From assembly GCA_913058555.1 (NCBI GenBank), contig CAJXRJ010000102.1, forward strand, positions 1 through 14,465: a DNA stretch of 14,465 nt, given 5' to 3'. Source of the stretch: an uncultured bacterium (GTDB taxonomy: Bacteria > Planctomycetota > UBA1135 > GCA-002686595). Shown here piece by piece: positions 1-7,316 of the stretch. A program made the translations under genes and the position numbers. A model generated the notes under the pieces. It did no database searches and was not told the origin of the DNA. It was given only the letters and a program-made list of their open reading frames with translations. Position 1 is the stretch's first letter, and each line of letters opens with the position of its first letter.

Positions 1-16
1 TGTGTATAAGAGACAG
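1..16 (+). other. Nextera/Tn5 mosaic-end adapter remnant (non-genomic)
   Basis: The first 16 bases, TGTGTATAAGAGACAG, are identical to the last 16 bases of the 19-base Tn5 mosaic end used in tagmentation libraries (AGATGTGTATAAGAGACAG). A perfect 16-base match placed exactly at a contig end is best explained by untrimmed adapter. Genomic sequence begins at base 17. Any reading frame that uses these bases is artificial. Confidence 0.96.
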
Positions 17-193
17 AGCCCGCCGCACGACCGTCTTCAGCCACGCCAGCGGCGGCGCTTCCCCAGCCACCGACAGTGCCGCCACCCAGGCGTCCTGCAC
101 CGCATCGTCCGCCGAGTGCGCGTCGTTCAGCAAGGACCGTGCGATCGCCCGCAGGGCCCGTACATCCCGTTCCATTTGATCACCGCTCACCAT
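17..193 (-). CDS. ECF-type RNA polymerase sigma factor, N-terminal fragment (truncated by contig end)
   Basis: The minus strand from the ATG at 193 reads 59 codons without a stop before meeting the adapter. The translation starts MVSGDQMERDVRALRAIARS and continues with LLNDAHSADDAVQDAWVAAL and then PLAWLKTVVRRA. This is the sigma-70 region 2 pattern of extracytoplasmic-function sigma factors: a helix ending ARSLL, the acidic SADDAVQDAW core that contacts the RNA polymerase beta-prime clamp, then a P-x-x-WL-x-x-VVRR stretch leading into the -10 recognition helix. An in-frame stop at 203-205 limits the start to 193, or to the second ATG at 175; the preceding GGGGCGAG is a weak ribosome site. 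Regions 2.4 onward and region 4 are missing because the contig ends, not because the gene is broken. Its regulon and any anti-sigma partner lie outside the window. Confidence 0.85.
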
Positions 194-316
194 CTCGCCC
201 CACTAGTGAATCAGGCGGCCGGATCGACTCACCGATTCAGTTTCCTTTTTCGGCTTCCGCGGCGATTCAACGCTCTTTCGACCGCGCGCCAATCGTGTGT
301 GGGGGGGCTGAAGTGG

Positions 317-871
317 CTACGGCTCCGTAAGGTTGATCTTCGCCTGCCCGAGCCCTTGGATCAGCTCTGCCCGCTCGGCGGCGGTGAGTGCCATGTTCCT
401 CATCCGGTACGAGATCCACCACATCGACCACTTGCCAACGATGAACCTGCCGATTTCTTGACTGTGGAGGTATCCGGGGCAGGCCACCTGCGTTCGCTCG
501 TAGAGGATGCTGTTCGTGTCTGACTGGATCACGGACCATGGGTCGTCGCAGCCCTCCGCTTCGAGCGTGCCCTTTTGTGCCTCCAGCAGACTCTCTGCAT
601 TCCACCTCACGTTGCTGCCCAGGGTGATCGCAATCGGAAGCTCGGTAATATGAAGGGTCACGGTCCAATCCTCGGCCGAGGCGTCCGGTGGAGCGAGAAT
701 CCGCACCGAGGTCTCATCCCCACCGATCCCTTTCCAGCCTGTGCCTGATTCGCTCACGAGGACGTAATCGCGGACGTCCAGATCCAGTACCTCACGTGGT
801 GACGTCGCGCAGGAAGCGCAGGTGAAGACGGCAAAGGCGCCTAGGAACAACAAGGCTAGTCTCGAGTTCAT
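317..871 (-). CDS. Small predicted lipoprotein of unknown function (184 aa)
   Basis: The open frame extends upstream to 973, but the ATG at 871 is preferred because it puts a signal peptide at the very N-terminus: MNSRLALLFLGAFAVFTCAS followed by Cys21. The lipobox (C-A-S-C) has an atypical Cys at -3, so lipidation is likely but not certain. The mature part has no domain I can name with certainty. It contains an ILYER segment (residues 122-126), a CPG turn (131-133), a QEIGR motif (138-142) and an aromatic patch WSMWW (148-152). Cys108 and Cys131 could form a disulfide. The order ILYE-C-QEIGR-aromatic strand recalls uncharacterised periplasmic proteins I have seen in Proteobacteria, but that is only an impression. 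It lies 168 bases after the secreted protein gene and about 120 bases before the sigma factor, all on the same strand. Confidence 0.75.
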   Translation of the reverse strand: MNSRLALLFLGAFAVFTCASCATSPREVLDLDVRDYVLVSESGTGWKGIGGDETSVRILAPPDASAEDWTVTLHITELPIAITLGSNVRWNAESLLEAQKGTLEAEGCDDPWSVIQSDTNSILYERTQVACPGYLHSQEIGRFIVGKWSMWWISYRMRNMALTAAERAELIQGLGQAKINLTEP

Positions 872-922
872 ATGAATCTGATCCATGGCCTGATCGTGGG
901 CCGCTTCGGACTCACGGCCCTG

Positions 923-948
923 ACTCCTGCGGTCGGGTCGCAGTGGGT
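923..948 (-). terminator. Candidate hairpin downstream of the secreted-protein gene
   Basis: An imperfect inverted repeat pairs CTGCG (927-931) with CGCAG (939-943) around a 7-base loop. It extends outward through 923-926 and 945-948 with one bulge at 944 and one T-G pair. It lies about 90 bases past the stop at 1040 on the minus strand and before the lipoprotein start. No T-run follows it, so a classical intrinsic terminator is not supported. Confidence 0.3.
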
Positions 949-1039
949 AGCGGCCGGTCGTCCAGATGTGCAAGACCGTACAAAGAGGAATCGGACGAGG
1001 GGAAGGAGGAAAGCCTGGGACGGCATCTCGGTATATGGA

Positions 1040-2254
1040 TCACTCAAACGTGATCGATACGGCGCTCGTGAAGTTGGAGGTGACGTTGGGGTTGGAGTCG
1101 CGGTGCCAGGCTTGGAAGTACCAGGTCTCCCCGGCCTCGGCGATCTCAAACCCGAGCGACGTTGGGACCGATATCAGGTCGATCTGCAGGGAAATGGTGC
1201 CCTGTGGCCCGGAGGATTGAATCTCCTCTGGCCCGGTGAAGCGGCCCACAAAGCCACCGAGGCACAAGGCACCCTGGCTGTTGTGAACGGGGGACAGGTA
1301 GTCCTCGTACTCCGAAGCGAGGAACATTGCGAACACGTTCGCCGGGAGCTGCTCTGCGATGAGCGTGACGTTATTGGCCGATGCCAGCGTCGTACCCTCC
1401 GCGCGTAGGAGCCCCGCGAGGCCGGTACTGTTCGTGGGCGCTGGCAGACAATACTGCGTTCCAATCGAGGGTGAGCAGACGACGGTCGGGACATACTGAA
1501 AGGACGCGTCGGGCAGGACCGCCGCCACGCAGTTCATAAATAGCCTCTCCCTCGTGGAGTCTGGGAGAAAGCCGTGCCCGCACAAGGAACAGCCGGGGGC
1601 GTTGTTACACCACTCTTCGTCTCCGATGATTACGGCTCGTCCGGCACCGAGACCGAAGACGGCGCAGAGCGGGCCAAATGTGGACAAGACGGAGTGTCCG
1701 ATGGGACCGAGGTCCGCGAAAACCCTGTGGAACTGGAATCCGATGGGCCCAACGACGGTCCCAAACGGCCCGGCGATGAGCGGAGAACTTGGATCGTCAA
1801 TCGTCGCGGTACCCGCGGTGCCATTGGGGTTCATAGTGCCGTCGAATGCGACGCCTGGGGACTCTGCCGCGTTGTTCCAGAAGGCAAAGACGCCGCCCCC
1901 CTGGCGAACAAATTCAGCCAGAGTCAATGACTCGCACATCGAGAGATGCGGGGTGTGCCCATTGGTCAATACGATGTCCGCCTTCGCCAAAGCCGTCGGC
2001 GTGAACTCGGGGACTTGGGGGAGGAACTCGATGGGCCTACCGATGATCCCGCCCATGCCGAAGTTTGATTGGTCGAACAGAACCTCCCGCACGCGGCTAT
2101 AGCCGCTCCCCGTCGCGATGTTGAGCTCTTGTTCGATGCACCCACAATGCGTGTCGCGCGTCGAGTCGAGGGTCAGGATGCGAATGGGCTCCTGCGCGAA
2201 TCCCGCGGTAGCCAGTGAGAAGAGAGCGAGGAGACTTCCTTGTATTCGAATCAT
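1040..2254 (-). CDS. Secreted protein: glutamine-amidotransferase-like (DUF4350/ThuA-type) N-terminus plus planctomycete-type C-terminal domain (404 aa)
   Basis: A Sec signal peptide covers residues 1-20, with likely cleavage after GFA and no lipobox. Residues 22-248 have the look of a class I amidotransferase-like Rossmann fold: ADIVLTNGH at 92-100, a helix leading into FVRQGGGVFAFW (115-126), and a late strand GRAVIIGDEEW (205-215). No catalytic Cys-His-Glu triad is evident, so this is probably a binding or structural version. It is Cys-rich (C37, C39, C107, C197, C216, C222, C225, C242), which suggests disulfides in an oxidising compartment. Residues about 262-404 form a separate domain running from IGTQYC through NSTG, LCLGGFVGRF, GETWYFQAWHRD and SNFTSAVSITF. 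I recognise this layout from secreted proteins of marine planctomycetes, where it recurs at C-termini; its function is unknown. It is transcribed alone as far as spacing shows. A role in the periplasm or outside the cell is inferred from the signal peptide only. Confidence 0.85.
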   Translation of the reverse strand: MIRIQGSLLALFSLATAGFAQEPIRILTLDSTRDTHCGCIEQELNIATGSGYSRVREVLFDQSNFGMGGIIGRPIEFLPQVPEFTPTALAKADIVLTNGHTPHLSMCESLTLAEFVRQGGGVFAFWNNAAESPGVAFDGTMNPNGTAGTATIDDPSSPLIAGPFGTVVGPIGFQFHRVFADLGPIGHSVLSTFGPLCAVFGLGAGRAVIIGDEEWCNNAPGCSLCGHGFLPDSTRERLFMNCVAAVLPDASFQYVPTVVCSPSIGTQYCLPAPTNSTGLAGLLRAEGTTLASANNVTLIAEQLPANVFAMFLASEYEDYLSPVHNSQGALCLGGFVGRFTGPEEIQSSGPQGTISLQIDLISVPTSLGFEIAEAGETWYFQAWHRDSNPNVTSNFTSAVSITFE

Positions 2255-2583
2255 GATGAAGGCCGGGCGCGGAGAGGTGCTGTGCCAGATCGCACACTAA
2301 ACGGCGCCACGTAGCCCAGGCAGTACGCAGAGTGCGTAGGGGCGGCGTGCTACCTGCGTATTCGTGGGACTCGCCCGTGGATCCATGTCTTGGATCATCC
2401 CCGTGACGGCGTCGAGCGCCGCGATACCAACCGGATTGTGATGCCGGGCGGGCACGAGCGCCGGATGGGGCGTTCGCGTGCCACGCCTTGGGGATGGTAG
2501 AGCTCCCACTCGGAGCATGCTTCGCGTTCAGGGGCGCCCCTCTCGGGGCGCCGCCCTGCGGCCAGAGTCGTCGTTGTCGCTTC
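2255..2583. other. Gene-free stretch between the beta-CASP hydrolase and the secreted-protein gene
   Basis: These 329 bases hold no frame with convincing coding character. A 73-codon minus-strand frame (2297-2518) is open, but its third positions are not strongly GC-biased, unlike the flanking genes, and its protein matches nothing I know. The right end contains the hairpin at 2533-2552. The left end must hold the ribosome site and probably the promoter of the secreted-protein gene, but no clear -10/-35 pair or strong Shine-Dalgarno is visible. Confidence 0.6.
2533..2552 (-). terminator. Perfect 8-bp GC hairpin after the beta-CASP hydrolase gene
   Basis: GGCGCCCC (2533-2540) pairs perfectly with GGGGCGCC (2545-2552) around a TCTC loop. 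The hairpin lies 31 bases past the hydrolase stop on the minus strand, where a terminator would be expected. No T-run follows on the minus strand, so it is a U-less terminator candidate or an RNA 3'-end stabiliser. Confidence 0.45.
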
Positions 2584-4164
2584 CTAGTCCATCGCTTTGC
2601 GGACTTGGGCCAGGAGGGCTTTGCGCTTCGACGCGTCCGATTCGTCTTCGAGCCGATTGCCGAGCTTCAGCATCAACGACGCGTACTCGTTGTACCAGTC
2701 GGTGAGCAGCTCTGTCGGCGCGATGCGCTGGACCGTGCGGCCCTTGGACTGTGGTTTGTCAGCCGTGATGTCGATGAGCTCGTCCATCTCCGGCAAGAAC
2801 ACCTTGTTGACGTCGAGGCCGCGCTCGCCGAGTTGACGGCGCAGTTCTTCGCGCGCGTCGTCGTCGCCGTGATTGAGGAAGATCCCGCCCGCGACGGGGC
2901 CGCGCTCCATGATCCAGTCGAGGAGTTCGCCCTGGTCCGCGTGGGCAGAGTAGTTGCCGAGGCGCCGAATCGTGGCGGCGACCTTGAAGCGCCGGCCGTG
3001 GATCATCACGTCGGGCGCGCCCGACGTGATGTGGGCACCGGTGGTGCCGGGCGCTTGGTATCCGACGAAGAGGACGGTCGCGTCCTTGCGCCAGATATTG
3101 TGCTTCAGGTGGTGCTGGATCCGACCCGCGTCCGCCATTCCGCTCGCCGAGATGATCACGGCGCCGCGCTCCCGTTCGTTGAGGCGCTTGCTGTCCTGAA
3201 CGTTCTCGATGAGCGTCATCTGGCCGTCGGCAAAGAGCTTGTCCGCCGAGATCTCCGTGTCTTCGAGGGTCTCTGCGTACTTCTTGAAGACCTTCGTGAC
3301 GCGCGTCGCCAGGGGGCTGTCGAGGTAGACCGACGTCTTGGGGATCTGCCCCGTCGCAAGCAAGACGCCGATGTCGTGGAGCAGCTCTTGGCTCCGCTCG
3401 ACCGCAAACGCCGGAATGATGACGTTGCCGCCGCGCTCGATGCCTTCCGTCAGCTCGCGCTTGAGCGCAGCGCGCCGCTCCTTGAGGGTGTAGTCGTCCC
3501 GCTCACGTCCGCCGTAGGTGCTCTCGCAGACGATGTAGTCGAAGCCCTTCTCGCTATCGGGCTCCGGGTGGAAGACCTTCTCGTCCGGGCCGATATCGCC
3601 GGAGAAGAGGAGCCGCATGAGGTTGCCCGAGGACGGCTCTTCGAACTTCACCTCGATCGAAGAGGAGCCGAGCATGTGCCCGGCATTCCAGAATCGAGCC
3701 TGCACGCCCGGCAGGACCTCGACCCATGCCTCGTACCCGTGCCCCGCGAGCATTTCGAGGGTTTGGCTCGCGTCCTCCTTGGTGTAGAGCGGCGTCAGCA
3801 GTGGCTTGCCGTGGCGCTGCAGCTTGCGATTGCGCCGCTCCGTGTTCGACTCCTGAATATGCGCCGAATCGAGCAGCATCAGGGGCAGGAGGTCCTTCGT
3901 CGGCTCCGTGCAGTGAATCGTGCCGCGGAAGCCGTGCTTGACCAGCTTCGGCATCAGGCCGCAGTGGTCGATGTGCGCGTGGGTCAACAGCAACACGTCG
4001 ACGCTCGCCGGGTCGAATGGGAAGTCGCCGTCGTTGAGGGCGCGCACGGTCTTGTTCCCCTGGAACATGCCGCAGTCGACGAGGATATTGCCATGGGCGG
4101 CCTCGATGAGTGTGCACGAGCCCGTGACGGTTCCGGCAGCGCCGAAGAAGGAGAGGTCGGTCAT
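2584..4164 (-). CDS. Metallo-beta-lactamase-fold beta-CASP hydrolase, RNA-processing exo/endonuclease family (YSH1/CPSF73-like, 526 aa)
   Basis: This is a two-zinc MBL-fold enzyme with a beta-CASP insert, the family that includes the archaeal/eukaryal CPSF73 cleavage factors and bacterial RNA nucleases. The zinc ligands are visible: THAHIDH (61-67, H62/H64/D66/H67), H163 in NAGHMLGSSS, D190 in FSGDIG, and late histidines H408 (SAHAD) and H432 (NHGD). Beta-CASP features include CESTYG (213-218), PAFAVERSQELL (251-262), LDSPLA (281-286) and SGMADAGR (341-348). All catalytic residues are present, so it should be active and cytoplasmic; there is no signal peptide. Typical bacterial members are about 450-470 residues, whereas this one has an extra charged, helical C-terminal tail from about 468. 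The ATG at 4164 starts the MTDLSFFGAAGTVTGS strand expected at the family N-terminus. RNA as substrate is known for the family and inferred here. The gene stands alone, with gaps of 204 and 329 bases on either side. Confidence 0.95.
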   Translation of the reverse strand: MTDLSFFGAAGTVTGSCTLIEAAHGNILVDCGMFQGNKTVRALNDGDFPFDPASVDVLLLTHAHIDHCGLMPKLVKHGFRGTIHCTEPTKDLLPLMLLDSAHIQESNTERRNRKLQRHGKPLLTPLYTKEDASQTLEMLAGHGYEAWVEVLPGVQARFWNAGHMLGSSSIEVKFEEPSSGNLMRLLFSGDIGPDEKVFHPEPDSEKGFDYIVCESTYGGRERDDYTLKERRAALKRELTEGIERGGNVIIPAFAVERSQELLHDIGVLLATGQIPKTSVYLDSPLATRVTKVFKKYAETLEDTEISADKLFADGQMTLIENVQDSKRLNERERGAVIISASGMADAGRIQHHLKHNIWRKDATVLFVGYQAPGTTGAHITSGAPDVMIHGRRFKVAATIRRLGNYSAHADQGELLDWIMERGPVAGGIFLNHGDDDAREELRRQLGERGLDVNKVFLPEMDELIDITADKPQSKGRTVQRIAPTELLTDWYNEYASLMLKLGNRLEDESDASKRKALLAQVRKAMD

Positions 4165-4236
4165 GCACGCAGCCTGAGCGATCGACCCGCCGCGCGCAAG
4201 CTCGGGGGTCCGCGGCGGCCGAAGACTCGCCTCCGA

Positions 4237-4261
4237 GGCCCGGCCCCCGAAGGGCTAGGCC
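4237..4261 (-). terminator. Imperfect GC hairpin downstream of the beta-propeller lipoprotein gene
   Basis: GGCCCGGCCC (4237-4246) faces GGGCTAGGCC (4252-4261) around a 5-base CCGAA loop, giving 10 positions with one C-A and one G-T pair. On the minus strand the loop region reads TTCGG, resembling a stable UUCG-type loop. It lies between the stop at 4369 and the next start at 4164. No T-run is present, so termination is tentative. Confidence 0.35.
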
Positions 4262-4368
4262 CACACGGCTCGCCCCAGTGACAGCGGCCTGGCGAACCGT
4301 TGAGACACTCCGAATACAGCAGCAGCACTCCTGGGGACTCTGGCGGCGTGGCTGGAAAGCCCCCGAAT

Positions 4369-5460
4369 CTAGAGCGAGGTGAGGTCGTACACGAACGCGG
4401 GGCCCGACGTAAGTTCGTGCTGGTCCTGGTAGCTGGACGCGATCTTGCGCGCCGCGTTGGGGTCAAAGCGCCCCTTGAATGCTGTGCCCACCGCCAGGAG
4501 ATCGCCGGTGGGGTTCACGTCGAGATCGAGGACGCCTCCCCCTGGGACGCTGAGTTCGTGAAGCACCTCTCCGGTTTCGGTGGACCAGAAGGTCACGATG
4601 TTCCCTTTGCCGTTGCCGATGAGCATGGTGCCATCCGGGGTGAAGACGAGCGCTGCGGCCGGAACCGCGGAGCTCATGGGCAGGGATAGGCGCAGGCGCT
4701 CATCGCCCGTTTCGAGGCTCCATAGGATCAGGACTCCCTTCGTGTCGACGGACGCAAGCGCGGATTCGTCGCTGGAGTACGCCATCTGCACGGCCGGCGC
4801 CCCGTGACCCTTGAGCACCATGTCGGAACGGCCCTCCGAGCAAGGCCACAGGACGATGCTATGGTCGAGGAGTGCCGTCGCGTAGGAGTCCGTACCTCCC
4901 ACGACGCATTGGATGCCCTGGGCGATCGGCTGCTCCGATCGAAGCTCGTGAGTCGCGCGGCCGTAGAGGAAGACGGCTTCCTTGTTGTAGGCGGCGAATG
5001 CGTCCATGCCGTCCACGAATGCCATCTTGTGGTAGGCCTTGCCCTTGGATTGAAAGGCCTCACCCGCTGGCGCAACACCCGCATAGAAACGGCCCCCTTG
5101 GTTCATTCCCAGGAAGCCGTGCTGCTTGGAGACCTGGAGGATATCGCCGCCGCTGGTACGACTATGCTTGAGCTCGACGCCTTCGGGGAGGAGCTCTTCA
5201 CCGGTGAGGGGGTCCCACTCTTGGACGCAGCTAGAAAGCGTGAAGAGCGACTCTCCGACGAAGCGGACGGAGCGCGTCACGTCCCCGGATTGGAACTCGC
5301 CGCTGCCGGTCGGGAGCACGCCGAGGCAACGAAGCGAACTCTCCCAGGAGTCGCCGTCGCTCGCGTTGGAGCCGCAACCCAGCAGAGCCAGAAGGGTCAT
5401 CGCGAAGCAGGTGAACGGCGCGCGGCCAAAGCGTGAAGACGTACGTTGCACGGTGGGCAT
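4369..5460 (-). CDS. WD40-like beta-propeller lipoprotein (363 aa)
   Basis: The frame is open from an ATG at 5499, but that ATG lies inside the hairpin at 5497-5528. The ATG at 5460 gives a better lipoprotein signal: a basic N-region, then CFAMTLLALLGC, with the lipobox Cys at residue 29. The rest is a beta-propeller with WD40-like blades. The clearest are GHGAPAVQMAYSSDESALAS followed by DTKGVLILWSLETG (about residues 218-252), and VFTPDGTMLIGNGKGNIVTF ending in WSTETGEVLHEL (about 272-303). A further blade starts LDLDVNPTGDLLAVG (about 311-325), and earlier blades are degenerate (for example ATALLDHSIVLWPC). Such propellers usually scaffold protein contacts and have no enzyme activity by themselves. 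The substrate or partner cannot be read from the sequence. It follows ftcD on the same strand, but a candidate terminator separates them, so it is probably its own transcript. Confidence 0.85.
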   Translation of the reverse strand: MPTVQRTSSRFGRAPFTCFAMTLLALLGCGSNASDGDSWESSLRCLGVLPTGSGEFQSGDVTRSVRFVGESLFTLSSCVQEWDPLTGEELLPEGVELKHSRTSGGDILQVSKQHGFLGMNQGGRFYAGVAPAGEAFQSKGKAYHKMAFVDGMDAFAAYNKEAVFLYGRATHELRSEQPIAQGIQCVVGGTDSYATALLDHSIVLWPCSEGRSDMVLKGHGAPAVQMAYSSDESALASVDTKGVLILWSLETGDERLRLSLPMSSAVPAAALVFTPDGTMLIGNGKGNIVTFWSTETGEVLHELSVPGGGVLDLDVNPTGDLLAVGTAFKGRFDPNAARKIASSYQDQHELTSGPAFVYDLTSL

Positions 5461-5496
5461 GGCTGGATGGTAGCTAGCAAGATGAGAGGCCCAAAC

Positions 5497-5528
5497 CATG
5501 TGGGGGTCCTGCGAAGAACCCCCACGTG
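5497..5528 (-). terminator. Candidate terminator downstream of ftcD
   Basis: The arms 5497-5507 and 5518-5528 pair over 11 positions (core GTGGGGGT with ACCCCCAC, one T-G pair near the base) around a 10-base loop. The hairpin lies about 125 bases past the ftcD stop on the minus strand and is followed there by a short TTT. It also overlaps the upstream-most possible ATG of the next gene, which argues against that start. Confidence 0.55.
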
Positions 5529-5651
5529 GAGACGCTGAAGCTGATGAACAAACTCTCCCAGGTCTTGGCCCGCGAAAAGCGATACGCCGGAGTGTCGCCG
5601 GGCGTCCGGCGGCCGGTGAAGCGCGAGGTCAGCAGGCCCCTGGAGCGGGTC

Positions 5652-7316
5652 CTACATGCGCGCGCGGACGGACTCGATGAGGGCGGCTTCGCGGCCCGTG
5701 ACGGCGGCTTCCATTTCGCTGGCCTTGGCGAGGAACGCCGCGCGCTGGGACTCGTTCTTCAGGTCCTTCGAGTTGATGAGTACGTTGAGGCCCGCGCCGA
5801 GCACGGCGGTGCGGATGCAGAGGGCGCCGACGGCGGCGTCGGATAGGGAGGCTTCCATGCCGGACTTGACCATCTCTTCGCAAACGGAGAGGGCTTCGAG
5901 GGCGGTCTCCATGACTTGCAGGGGGATCTCGATGGCATACCGCGTCGCGTCTTGGATGCGCTCGGCGCGGACGGACTCGTCGGAGCGCCAGGCGGCCATG
6001 ATGCGGTTGAAGGCTTCGGTGTCTTCGTCCACGAGATAGAGCAGGCGGTCGTGGGCGGCCTTGCCGCGCTCGGCCACGGGGGAGAACTCCTCCCAGCGAT
6101 CGTCCCAGCCGCGCTTGTGGCTGGAGAGGTTCGCGACCATGGTGCCGAGGGCGGCGCCCAAGGCCCCAGCCGCCGCGGCGATGGACCCGCCGCCGGGGGC
6201 GGGGGACTCGGAGGCTGTCTCGTGCACGAGGGCTTCAAGGCTCATGTCTACGAGGCGCTTCTTGGACGCGTCGCGGATCGCGTATTCGATCACGCGGGTC
6301 TTCGGGTCGAAGGGGCTGAGCTCGTCGAGGCCCATGGTGCGCACGGCGATCTTGATGAGCTCGGCGTCGGAGACGCCGAGGGAGCGGCCCTGCTTGGTGA
6401 GGTAGTGGCGGCCCGCGTCGAGCAGGACGCTGAGGGGCACGAGGCCGACGATTTCGGAGCCGGTGGCACGGATGCCACGGGCCTGGGCGCGCTCGGCGCA
6501 GGCGTCGAAGGCGACGTGCACGGGGGTCACCGAAAGGTCGGTGAGGTTCATGGAGATTTGCGCGACGCCGTACTCCTCGATGAACCAGCCGATGCCCTTG
6601 CAGGCCTTGAGCAGGCCGGGGGTCCAGACCTGCTCTCCGTTTTCATCCAGCACGACCTTGCCGGTGACGGGATCGGGCTCGCGCTTGACCCGGCCCTTCT
6701 CGCGCACGTCGAAGGCGATGGCGTTGGCCCGGCGGGAGGACGTCGTGTTGAGGTTGACGTTGTAGGCGACCAGGAAGTCCCGGGCGCTCACGGCGGTGGC
6801 GCCGGTGCGGGGCTGGAACTCGGCCGGGCCGAAGTCGGGCTTGTTCTGGGGGTCCTTGAGGCGCTCGGCAAGGCCCTCGTACTCGCCCGCGCGGACGACG
6901 GCTAGGTTCCGGCGCTCGGGGCGGGTGGCGGCGTTTTCGTAGCAGTAGATCGTGAGCCCGACCTCTTCCCCAAGGCGCTTGGCGAGGGCGTGGGCGTGCA
7001 CGACGGTCTCCTCCATCGTGATCCCGGAGATCGGCACGAGGGGGCAGACGTCCATGCCGCCGAAGCGGGGGTGCTCGCCCGAGTGCTGGCTCATGTCGAT
7101 CAGGTCCCGGCCGACCTTGGCCGCGCACACGGCGGCCTCGATCACCGGCCCAGGCTCACCGACGAAGGTGAAAACCGTGCGGTTGGTGGCCTTGCCGGGG
7201 TCCACGTCGAGGAGCGTCACTCCGTCCACATGGGAGATGGCGGCGGCGATCGCGTCGAGGACGGACTGGTCGCGGCCCTCAGAGAAGTTCGGGACGCACT
7301 CGATGAGCTGGGGCAT
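5652..7316 (-). CDS. ftcD: Bifunctional glutamate formimidoyltransferase / formimidoyltetrahydrofolate cyclodeaminase (554 aa)
   Basis: The enzyme moves the formimino group of N-formimino-L-glutamate to tetrahydrofolate and then releases ammonia to give 5,10-methenyl-THF. This links histidine breakdown to one-carbon metabolism in the cytoplasm. The formiminotransferase part (about 1-345) begins MPQLIECVPNFSEGRD and has SGEHPRFGGMDVCPLVP, with His82 matching the catalytic His82 of the mammalian enzyme. It also has AFDVREKGRVKRE and MNLTDLSVTPVHVAFD. The cyclodeaminase part (about 352-554) has the glycine-rich PAPGGGS (373-378) and NLSSHKRG (396-403). The length equals that of the two-domain animal and Bacteroidetes enzymes, including the ~25-residue insert at about 207-232 typical of that group, not the single-domain bacterial types. 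No hutH, hutU or hutI lies nearby. The ATG at 7316 is fixed by the conserved N-terminus; no strong Shine-Dalgarno precedes it. Confidence 0.97.
   Translation of the reverse strand: MPQLIECVPNFSEGRDQSVLDAIAAAISHVDGVTLLDVDPGKATNRTVFTFVGEPGPVIEAAVCAAKVGRDLIDMSQHSGEHPRFGGMDVCPLVPISGITMEETVVHAHALAKRLGEEVGLTIYCYENAATRPERRNLAVVRAGEYEGLAERLKDPQNKPDFGPAEFQPRTGATAVSARDFLVAYNVNLNTTSSRRANAIAFDVREKGRVKREPDPVTGKVVLDENGEQVWTPGLLKACKGIGWFIEEYGVAQISMNLTDLSVTPVHVAFDACAERAQARGIRATGSEIVGLVPLSVLLDAGRHYLTKQGRSLGVSDAELIKIAVRTMGLDELSPFDPKTRVIEYAIRDASKKRLVDMSLEALVHETASESPAPGGGSIAAAAGALGAALGTMVANLSSHKRGWDDRWEEFSPVAERGKAAHDRLLYLVDEDTEAFNRIMAAWRSDESVRAERIQDATRYAIEIPLQVMETALEALSVCEEMVKSGMEASLSDAAVGALCIRTAVLGAGLNVLINSKDLKNESQRAAFLAKASEMEAAVTGREAALIESVRARM

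Noticed and set aside
1..16. A genuine Tn5-like transposon end
   Set aside because: The match is to the engineered hyperactive mosaic end used in library kits, it stops exactly at the contig edge, and no transposase gene is present.
2..523. 173-codon plus-strand frame from the left edge
   Set aside because: Its first codons lie in the sequencing adapter, and it runs antisense to the sigma factor and lipoprotein genes.
2297..2518. 73-codon minus-strand frame in the gap between the hydrolase and secreted-protein genes
   Set aside because: Third codon positions lack the strong GC bias of the neighbours, there is no convincing ribosome site, and the protein is not recognisable.
2488..4281. 597-codon plus-strand open frame covering the whole beta-CASP hydrolase gene
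   Set aside because: The opposite strand encodes a protein with every catalytic motif intact. The plus frame gives a low-complexity Arg/Ala/Val/Asp-rich translation typical of the antisense of GC-rich genes, with no recognisable domain.
5916..6905. 329-codon plus-strand frame opposite ftcD
   Set aside because: It is Gly/Ala/Val/Asp-rich with no motif, and lies wholly within a highly conserved enzyme on the other strand.
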